A stretch of 25,410 bases of DNA from Spirogloea muscicola (Eukaryota > Streptophyta > Zygnematophyceae > Spirogloeales > Spirogloeaceae): the NCBI GenBank assembly GCA_009602725.1, contig WELB01000001.1, positions 1,625,824-1,651,233 of the forward strand, in the 5' to 3' direction. Each line of letters begins with the position of its first letter. Position 1 is the first letter of the stretch. A program made the position numbers and the translations under genes. Below the pieces are notes generated by a model that had not been told where the DNA came from, did not search any database, and saw nothing but the letters and a program-made list of their open reading frames with translations. Of the stretch, positions 11,564 to 20,937 are shown in pieces.

Positions 11564-13848
11564 TCACGAGTACAGAGCCACAGTGGCCATAATAGAGAGG
11601 CCGAGAAGGAGGAGAGACAGCTGCAGCCAACGGTTGCACTCGGCTCCTGAAGAGTGTGTGAGCTGCATCATCGTGATGTACAAGATTGTCCCTGCATCAG
11701 AGCAGTGGTACCTTCATTAAGCACAGGCGTCTAGAGGGCATGAAGATGATAGACCATGCAGATGCATGTTTCAAAGTAGCTGCAGGTCTAGTCAACAAAC
11801 AACTGCCAAGCCAAGGTCCGTTGTAACTAGCACAGAAGCACCGGAACATGATTATTCCAATACAGGATGCAGAACTTCAGTACCGGCGCCAAAAGCCTGC
11901 GTGAGGTTGGCGGCGATTATGCCGGCCGACCCTTTGACAACAAGCTCCGCCATCCCCACCAGGATACCAAGTGGTGTCATTGAGCAGTAAATTAGCACCA
12001 CGAGAATGGTCTTCCTCATGTCAACCTTCTCTTTGACAAACTGCAGCAATACAAGAAGATGCTCAGCATGTGAGGCAGGCTCAAGCACTGGAAGGCACAG
12101 CAACCAACTTGCAACCAACCAACTTGGACTAGCAGCATTGTACCTTTTAGAGTCAGAAGTAGGTCAGACTTTGATGACAGACAGCAAGGATTCAGGAGGG
12201 TTTAAGCAACAGCATCTACCTGCACCCCCACAGCAAATGCCTCCGCTCCTTTGTGGGCAAGCACAGCAATCAGCAGACTGACTGCTGAATTGAAATGTGA
12301 TTCAGCACCAAGAGCAGCGCCAACGACGAATGAGTGCAGCGAGAAGAGTCCTGCAAGAATGTATGCCATGCTAGCCTCGCCTCCAAGCACCAGATGGTGA
12401 TGCTGGGAGTCATGCTCATGCGCATGCAAATTGGCACAGGTCTCGTCACTTGCTGACTGATCAAGTCCAAGCCACTTGTCCAAGCTGTGGGAGCTTGTCG
12501 CTTGAAGGACTTCGCTGCCCTGCTCTCTTCCCACTGTCTGACGTTGGACAGGCAGCTGACCGCCCCCACGAGTCACATGGGTGTGTGGCTTGTGCTGACA
12601 TCCAAGTGCGTGCGAGCTGAAGGAGTGCATGTGCTGTCCCACCCTGGCCCCTTCTTGCTGGTCCCTCGCCTCCCAAGCTGATGACACACGGCTTGTATGT
12701 CCGTTACTCAGCTGCTGGTCCTCTTGACAACTTGTAAGAGGGAAAATCGGTCCACCTTCCTCTTCGAACTTATCAGGCCCTTGTAGATCCACGATAAGAC
12801 TGCCACTCTGCACGTCATCCTTGATCTCGCCTGAGGCACGGTCGTCAAAGATCTGTACTTGGCCTGCAGACTGAGCAGAGTTCAGAAGAGGCTCCAATTT
12901 GCTGATGTCCGCCTGGCCAAGCAATCCTGACGGAGCTTCCAGGGGTCCGTTCTTGATCCAGTGCCTGGCTACTGGACCATACGAGGAAACAGGATGTACC
13001 TGTTGCCCAGGCACAAGCTCAATGATCAGCGGTAATTGTGACAGTTACTGGAAAAGATAATACTTTTAATATGTTGCGTTCTCACACAACAAGGGGGCAA
13101 CTTGGAACCTGGACACTCCCAGTGGGAACTGAACATACTGGCCCTTGTGAAAGAGCCTCACCTTCACATAGCAGATGCTTGCTCCACCGTGCTGTCTAGC
13201 CCCAGCGGCTACTGCAACCAGCCGCTCCTTTTCACCGGGGCCACGGGAGCTGTGCCTCTCCACAAACCACACAATGAGGATACCAGCGGCGCAGACCGCA
13301 TAAGCTACGGGAAACTCCTTGCCGGACCAGAAGCCCACCCCAGCCTTGTGCAGCTCCTTTGCCGACTCAGGCAGCATGTGCAGCAAGCCCACACCCAGGA
13401 AGACACCGGCCGTGAAGTACTTGCTCAGCTCCATGACAGTGCTCTGCAGGCTTTCCAAGAGCGTCAGGTCGTCAGGAAGCAACACATGTACTGCACGCAC
13501 TGCAGTGCATGTGTTTACTTATCGGGCGAATCTTAGTGAGTGCGTCAACGGCCACGTCAAGTCCGAGTTGTTCAGGTCAGGACTACTTGGCGAACTTTCC
13601 GGTTTCTGACAAGGCCTGCTGCCCACTGTGTGAAGGTAACATGGGTCTCAATGCTTGCTTTCTCCTGACTCCACCAGTTTGCAGTGCTTCGGCACCAATT
13701 CCAGTCCAGGTTGCTTCGTCCAAAAGCATCGTACCTGATACTCCTGTGAGACATTGCTGAGCCTCAAGGGCAAGAAGCTCCCGAGGAGCGAGACGAAGAC
13801 GACGGAGAGAACAGCGGCCAGCTTGAAGTAGATATCGAAGTCCTCCAT
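11564..13848 (-). CDS. ZIP: ZIP (Zrt/Irt-like) metal transporter
   Basis: Multi-pass transporter expected to move Zn2+ or other divalent metals toward the cytosol. Exons, in transcript order on the minus strand: 13848-13735, 13443-13162, 12999-12220, 12040-11884, 11691-11564; these give 486 aa in phase and all donors are GT. TM1 is about 9-30, TM2 48-64 (FTAGVFLGVGLLHMLPES), TM3 83-99, TM4 342-362 with HSFVVG, TM5 371-391 with HKGAEAFAVGV, TM6 403-421, TM7 430-451 and TM8 464-482, followed directly by the stop. The TM4 His354 and TM5 His381/Glu385 are where the family places its metal site. The TM3-TM4 loop is long (about 240 residues), hydrophilic, and carries the His cluster HAHEHDSQHHH at 324-334, typical of cytosolic metal-sensing loops. 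Substrate and membrane location cannot be told from sequence. Confidence 0.93.
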
Positions 13849-14340
13849 CAGGCGCAGCTCGACCGCAGAGTGCCTGACGCTAGGCGAGCGACGTCCACTT
13901 CGTCTGGCCGCTGACGAGTCAGTCCAGCTGTGTCACTCCCTGCCAGGCAGAGCTCCGTCACGTCGACTTGGCCGGCCACTGGCACAACCACCGCTGCTGG
14001 TTGGTCATGTCCTCGACGCCTCCTCCTCCTCTGCTGCCTGCTATGCGTCCTTATTCGTCGCAGGACGAGCCTTCCGTCGCTAGGTGGACATTGTTTGCGC
14101 GCCCGCGCTCTATGCCGGCAGGCTGCGCGGCCTAGCTGAGTCAGTCCGCCCTCAGCTTCAGAATTGCAGTCCCATGGCGGCGGCTGGGAGCCACGAACTG
14201 CCCGCAGCAGCTGCGGGGCCTCGCTGGGACACCGTCCACGCGCCGTTCCGCCGCCGCCGCCGCAGCCGCAGCCGCCGCAGCCACCGCAGTCGTCGCGCCA
14301 GAAGGCGGGGCCAGGTGGCCAGCGCGGAGGCTTGGTTACC
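13849..14340. other. Upstream region of the ZIP gene; possible divergent first exon
   Basis: This should contain the ZIP promoter and 5' UTR. A + strand open segment from ATG 14174 (CCCATGGCGG) runs to a good donor (GTGAGT at 14341) and would encode a short Ala-rich then Arg/Ser-rich peptide over a GCC-biased tract. It has the look of other GC-rich first exons in this window, but no downstream partner exon was recognised, so it is only a possibility. Confidence 0.25.
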
Positions 14341-14435
14341 CGTGAGTGAGCACATGGAAACGCAACGGGCTAACTTGGGGAGCCTGAGTACCGCAACTGA
14401 AGCCAGTGGGCCCCAGTGCCCAGGGAAAAATTTGT

Positions 14436-14540
14436 GTTTTTCTTAGCGTTTCCCCTGGCCCCCTTCTCGTCCTTCGTTGATACTATTTTGGGCTGGCTTT
14501 TCCAGCCCCTATTCTCAATGGGCGAGCACTTTCTTCTTGA
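14436..14540. repeat. Hairpin repeat, copy 1 (105 bp)
   Basis: Begins GTTTTTCTTAGCG and ends GCACTTTCTTCTTGA. It contains the perfect inverted repeat GGGCTGG-CTTTT-CCAGCCC (7-bp stem, 5-nt loop). It is close to 90 percent identical by eye to the copy at 14602, with no gaps. Confidence 0.85.
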
Positions 14541-14601
14541 CAGTGGCTGCTTAGCAGGGTTTACTGACTGATTCGTAGCTGCTTTGTTTCTTTGTGTGCT
14601 T

Positions 14602-14706
14602 GTTTTTCTTAGCGCTTTCTCTGGCCCCCTTCTCGTACTCTGTTCATTCTTTTTTGGGCTGGCTTTTCCAGCCCCTATCCTCAACGGGCGAGCACTTTCT
14701 TCTTGA
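14602..14706. repeat. Hairpin repeat, copy 2 (105 bp)
   Basis: Same length and orientation as copy 1, offset by 166 bp, with the same GGGCTGG/CCAGCCC hairpin fully conserved. Differences cluster in the segment just before the hairpin. The 61 bp between the copies is not repeated. Confidence 0.85.
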
Positions 14707-14944
14707 AATTGGAAATGGGTCTTTCCATGTACGGTAATGGCTGCAAAGAGGCCAGCCCATACTGAATGAACAAGGTTCTGGACGTGCAGGAGGTCTCGCA
14801 CGAGCGCCAACAGTCTCGCTGTGACGACATATCACATAATTGACGAAGCTGCCGTTGGCCTGGAGTGGAGACTTTAGCAACTAAGTGATTCATCCTACCA
14901 GGCAAGCTCAAGACAGCGCTTTCGGCACCTTCGGACCTTGTCAA

Positions 14945-15006
14945 CTCGTTTCGGGCTGGCTGTTCACAGCCCTTGCCCCCTTTTGGGAGTGCCACTTCTT
15001 CTTTAG
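14945..15006. repeat. Probable decayed third copy of the hairpin repeat
   Basis: The segment contains GGGCTGGCTGTTCACAGCCC, again a GGGCTG/CAGCCC stem, followed by CCACTTCTTCTTTAG, which resembles the end of copies 1 and 2. The match is partial and could be coincidental. Confidence 0.4.
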
Positions 15007-16195
15007 CAAAAGATGCCTCCACCAGCTATCCCTCTTTCGGTTCCCTTGGCCTGTTTGCAGCGAGCTCGGGCTCATGCGTTGCACCAGAAAGCTGGTTGAG
15101 CTTCAGCTGGTGGCACAAGGGCTTGTCAATCGCCGTCTGGTAGTCGGACATCAGTTAGCGACCTCTAAGTGCTGCATCGTGGTTACTGAGCGGGTCAGCT
15201 TAGCAGCAGGTGATGTATATCTGCCAATGTGCTTGCCCTTTTACTTGGCCACTCAGCCCTCCATCGCTCCATGCACATTCATTTCCTTAGCATTCGGCTT
15301 TACCTTGCGGTGAGCGCAGTGCCTATAATCTACTAAGAGACGCAAACATTGGATCTTTTCACGAGGCTGGGTACCATCTCAATGGAGGTGTTGGGAGATA
15401 TGCCTGTCATTCCAAAACTCGGCAAGCCATACGTGAGGCATCTGATGTTGTTGCCACTCCCGGGAGCGACAGGCCTCGCCTCCTCTTATGTCGTACTATT
15501 GATTCGTTCCAGTCGGGGGCACCCATGCCAACTGTGTGTGGTTTGACGACAGAGTATGCCAAAAGAAAGAAGGGAGCGGCACCACAAGGACCACCTCCTA
15601 AGCGACCACTTTCAATTGTGCGTTATGGACGTAAATGGCGGCTATTGTTTCAAGTGGTCCTCACTCTTCCATCGCATGGCCCGCCTGGTCGACGCGCACC
15701 ACCGTAGTCAGGCCGGTAGCTTAGGGCATTCTGTTGCCCCGCAAGCGTTGGTTGCATATCACAGAATGCGGCTCTCGTTTCCTTTGCAGCGTTCCAAGGC
15801 TCTACCCATACATGAGCGCTGGGCGCGCACTAAGCCAGGCCACTGGCTTGCGAGGTGGTGCTCCGAAGCAGCTCTTTCAGAAGGGGCGAGTGCTGGGCAA
15901 AGCCAGCCCGCAAACACATGAATAGCACAGGCTGACTTGCTAGCCGGAGCAGGAGACTGAAGAGCACAGGGAGACCGGAAACACGAGACTGACGAGCGGG
16001 AGGCTGCCGTCGGTGAGACGAGAGGGGCAACGTGAGAAAGTGCTCCACCTCGCGCAGGGCCTTCCAACCGTCCGATGAGCGCCATCCGACAGCTGTCCCG
16101 GTAGGTAAGCTAGGGGGTTTGGAAAATGGGGTTCCGAATCGGTCGACGTAAAACCCAGGCTCTTGAATGCGGCAAGGGCGCACGCCCTAGAGCCC

Positions 16196-16241
16196 CCGCC
16201 GCCGACGCTGCCGCCGCCACCGCCGCCGCCGCCGCCGCCGG
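16196..16241. repeat. (CCG)n tract in the RPL8 5' UTR or promoter
   Basis: Nearly pure CCG/GCC triplets about 60 bp before the RPL8 start codon. Similar tracts sit next to other gene starts in this window. Confidence 0.8.
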
Positions 16242-16302
16242 GTTTTGCGCCGCGCGGCGCGGGTGAGCGGGGCGCGCGGAAGTGAGGCGCTCGCTCAGCG
16301 CC

Positions 16303-17652
<1,350 letters not shown>

Positions 17653-18121
17653 GGAGAGGCTTGCTGGGACTGGTTGGCCCACTCTTGTAGGCCCATGTCT
17701 GGCATCCTGGAAGCAATTTATGCCCTTTTTCTGTTCGTCCTCCAAACTACTTACCACCCTTCAGAGTCACCCCCTATTATCGGTGATGCATGCAGTGGTA
17801 CATCAAACAAGAATCACGGTTATTGTGATGAAGGACTATCTTACACTGAGCATCTGTGCATTGAGTCAGAGTATTGTGCCTGCGAGACTGATTGCTGAGC
17901 TTTGAGCTGCATGTGTGGCTTCTGGAAAAATGTCGGCAGCATGTATTGGCAGCAAGTCGCGCACATTACAGCTTGCTGCACTTGAGCTGGCCGAGGTGCA
18001 CAGGCGTGGCCCGTAACATGGACTGGTTGCTTTAGGCTGTATGCTCAAGTAAGGGTGCCACATTTGTGTTCTAGAGAATCAAATGAACATTGCTCTATTG
18101 GTACACCATACTGCAATATAA
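17653..18121. other. Convergent spacer between RPL8 and IMP4
   Basis: Holds the 3' ends of both transcripts. No conserved protein segment, RNA gene or notable repeat was seen; small open frames here have no support. Confidence 0.6.
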
Positions 18122-20313
18122 TCAAAGGGTGGTCCTCTTTCGGGCTGTATTCATATATGGCCGGATGACCCACTCGTTTTCGGCCTCAGTCTGGTCCATT
18201 GTACCTAGCTTGATCTGCACCTCAACAAATCAGAGCGGTGTCCTGTTACCTGGTGTTATCTGAAGAACAAGGTGCAAGTAACATGCATAGCAGCTCTTCT
18301 GTTGTCGTCCACTACAGAAAGAGCAGGTGTAGCAACATCACCCATCCTGAGGAATGCATACCAACAGCCTTTGTGCTTTTGCAACTTGTGTGTAAGCGTT
18401 TCAGACGGATCAAAGCAGTAATTCTAAGCAGTTCTCACCTGGTAAAGCCGCAACTCAAACCGTGGGCCAACCTCCTTCAGCTCTACAGACTTGGGGCCCT
18501 TGGGCATCTCATACACGTGGTGCCTGCAAGCAGGGCAGCTTGCACAAGTCACACATAGTCACTTAAGTTGCACATCAGGCCAATATTTAGTCCCCAGCTT
18601 CGATACTTAAGCAGATTGAAGCAGGTCCTCGAACCACTTACACAGTACTGAGCCGCAGGTTCAGCATACAGATGCACCCAAACCACCAACCTGAAGGATA
18701 TGAAGTCCGACTGATTTGCGAAGGTAATTATCCTCTTGCTGTCGGACTTGGGGACTGGGAAGAGGTATTTCAGAATGTTGGAAGTTCGCTGCCCAAGCTG
18801 TGCTATAATAGGGAGAACACCCAAGAAGAGTTAGCCAGGTAGCCCCAGCCTCTAAGCTCAAATAGCAGCTCCCATGGAAGACAAGTCAGGCTGCAATATT
18901 AGTACGCTTTTAAAGACAAGCAGGGACTGGACCTGACAGATGCACGTATTGCCAATGGGATGCGGCCTGGGAAGCAATTGACGAGATCCAAAGGACAAGA
19001 TGCCCATGCCTTGGTTGTGAATTTGTCCATGATCAGGTGCGGGTAGGCTTCGGACATGGTCCCTAGAGCTGCCTTGTCCTTGATATCGTGCCGTGTCACC
19101 TGGCGGGGCCGGTGTGGTTCAGGGAGTGCGCAACTTAATTCCATAGCAGATAAGCGCGTACTTTATCAAGCGTCAACTTTTAGCCTATCCAGCGGGTGGA
19201 AAGTGCTCAAAGAAGGAAGGCCGCTGATCGGAAAGCTTACCACGTTGAGCAGGCCAAAGTAAGCGGTGGGGCCGAAGGGCAGGTGGCAAACGATGAGGCC
19301 GTCAGGCTCCCCACGGTGCTCGTGCACCATCACAATGTCCGTGAAGTCGCTCTTACGACAGGCCTCCACCACCTCCGCGATGACCTGGACAAGAAGACCT
19401 AGCCTGCGGGGTCAGGTCCCATGATGGCATTGCAGTCTTGTACCCCCTCTTCTCTTTCCACTGCTCATTGTGCGCATTCAGGCGCTGAAAGTGTCCAGCA
19501 AAGGGTCTGGAATGTGTAATGGCATCAGTCTACGTCCAACCTCAGAGTCCAAGGCTCCTAGAGCTCACGTCAGAACCCCTGATCCTGAGAGGAGACGCTA
19601 CACCCCTTAACCCTCAGACAGTTGCCGCTGAGGCGACTGGCAGCCATAAGAGCAACCACAATTTGGGCAATGCAATGGTGAATGAAGAGCTTCAAAAGGA
19701 GGCTCGCCTGCCCTCCTCGGTTGATGCGCTGCGCATTTGGAAGGACGATCTTGAGCTCCTGCAGCACAAGCGACCGGGGCCAAGACAGCAGATGTCAGCC
19801 CAAAGCTGCAACGAACACATGCCGCCGTACTGAACGGAAGAGCTGCCAATTGAAGGCCTGCAGGGATGGGCTGCTCTGGGCGCGCCTTGGCGAACTGCGT
19901 GAGGCGGCTGCTGGGGTCGCGAGACGTGGTGAGCAGGATCTTGGGGTCCACGCGCCCGGCCTGCGCGTACTCGTCGTCCACATGGCTCGCTGGCTCTGAC
20001 GACGCAACGCCTCAACGGTGACCCGCCGTTAGAGCCAGGTCCGCAAGCGGCCAACTGGCTCAAGGTCTCGTCTCTCAGCTGCTGGAGAAGGTAAGACCAA
20101 CAAGGCCCGCTGCTTGACGAGGGTCCCATTGTTAAGGTGGCGGTGGCGCGGAGCACCTGCGGTGGCCTCGTCCTCGAGCTCGATCTCGGCGCGCAGGGCG
20201 GCCTCCTCGCCGCGCAGCTCCGTCGGGATGGGCTTCCCGTCTGCAGCCACGCCAGCCGAGGTGCACCGCCCTCAACGGCCGTCATCACCCGCGCCTTTCT
20301 ACGCGCATCACCG

Positions 20314-20345
<32 letters not shown>

Positions 20346-20520
20346 TCCGCCTCCGGCGCAGCAGCCGCCGCCACCGCCCCGAGGAGTCCTATGGAGGTGC
20401 GGGGGCACCTTGGAGGGCCTGGCGAATGCGGCGCTTCTTCTCGTACGCGGCGCGCTCGCGGCCCTCCAGGCCCTTGCGGTAGAGGTACTCGCGGCGCAGC
20501 CGCGCGTTGCGCCGCAGCAT
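18122..20520 (-). CDS. IMP4: IMP4, U3 snoRNP / small-subunit processome Brix-domain protein
   Basis: Nucleolar RNA-binding protein that, with IMP3 and MPP10, promotes U3 snoRNA pairing with pre-rRNA during 18S maturation. Exons, in transcript order on the minus strand: 20520-20409, 20240-20157, 19995-19886, 19758-19708, 19384-19241, 19099-19010, 18797-18691, 18523-18439, 18214-18122; these give 291 aa, the same length as human IMP4 as I recall it. Landmarks: [127 protein letters not shown] and the C-terminus [13 protein letters not shown]. Introns 3, 4 and 6 need GC donors (AAG|GCGCGC, CAG|GCGAGC, AAG|GCATGG) because no GT site preserves both frame and conserved residues. GC3 is near total in exons 1-3 and mixed later. 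Confidence 0.96.
18798..19009 (-). other. Probable GC-AG intron 6 of IMP4
   Basis: Joins MDKFTTK to LGQRTSN at phase 0 with the spacing seen in other plant IMP4 proteins. The donor is AAG|GCATGG. A weak GT site about 27 nt further on would keep frame but insert nine unconserved residues, so the GC donor is preferred but not certain. Confidence 0.6.
19385..19707 (-). other. GC-AG intron 4 of IMP4
   Basis: Joins INRGGQ to VIAEVVEA at phase 0, the expected Brix-domain continuity. The donor is CAG|GCGAGC and the acceptor CTTGTCCAG. Confidence 0.75.
19759..19885 (-). other. GC-AG intron 3 of IMP4
   Basis: Joins LTQFAK to ELKIVLP at phase 0. The donor is AAG|GCGCGC and the acceptor TGCTGCAG. No GT lies at the exon border; the first downstream GT would insert unrelated residues and break phase. 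Confidence 0.75.
20311..20358. repeat. (CCG)n tract in IMP4 intron 1
   Basis: CCG/CTC triplet tract between IMP4 exons 1 and 2. Together with the tract at 20521-20551 it brackets the first coding exon. Confidence 0.75.
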
Positions 20521-20524
20521 CCCC

Positions 20525-20556
<32 letters not shown>

Positions 20557-20937
20557 TCACGGGCTTGCCATGGCGGCTCCGCGGCGGCTCTGCGGCTGGA
20601 GTCCTGCGCACCCGTCAGGGTGTAGGGGGGGTTCTACGGGCGTCTGCGCTTCGGGCACGCCCTCTCGTCGTCGGTCTGCCCACTTGGGAGGCCGGCCACT
20701 TGTGGAAGCCTTGCCGGGGGCCCCTGTACCGTCGTCAAGCAAGGCTCGCAGACGAGGCCCCGAGACGGTGAGCGCTGACCGTCGCACACTCAGCTTACGG
20801 CCCAACGTGCTTGCTTGAGCGGCGAGCAACGACCGACGGGACAGCGGGAATCATTCACGTCTCGTTGCAGCGACGCTTACTTGCTGGTCGTTCGAAGCGC
20901 CCGTTGCGCCGCCGCCGCCACCGCCGCCGGCGATGAC
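20521..20937. promoter_or_regulatory. Shared IMP4/SNM1 upstream region (putative bidirectional promoter)
   Basis: Only 417 bp separate the IMP4 start codon (minus) from the SNM1 start codon (plus), so both promoters and 5' UTRs must fit here unless 5' non-coding exons lie elsewhere. The region is GC-rich with CCG tracts at 20521-20551 and about 20908-20934. No TATA box was seen. Open frames within it look like composition artefacts. Confidence 0.4.

Larger units (their letters stand above)
14341..16195. other. Non-coding or unrecognised region, about 1.85 kb
   Basis: No frame matches a family I know. The longest + strand open frames (14885-15313 and 15556-15921) lack a convincing domain, and splice sites around them do not join into a sensible protein. 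The left part holds the hairpin repeat copies. It could contain a fast-evolving gene, a decayed mobile element or spacer DNA. Confidence 0.45.

Noticed and set aside
14465-14505. Histone-type 3' stem-loop
   Set aside because: The stem is 7 bp with a 5-nt loop and lacks the conserved loop and flanking ACCA; there is no histone gene nearby.
14370-14810. 146-codon minus-strand open frame over the hairpin repeats
   Set aside because: The two repeat copies are read in different frames within it (their 166-bp offset is not a multiple of three), so it is not a repeated protein domain.
19692-20408. 238-codon minus-strand open frame with poly-Gly
   Set aside because: It runs through IMP4 introns and exons in the wrong frame and through the CCG tract.
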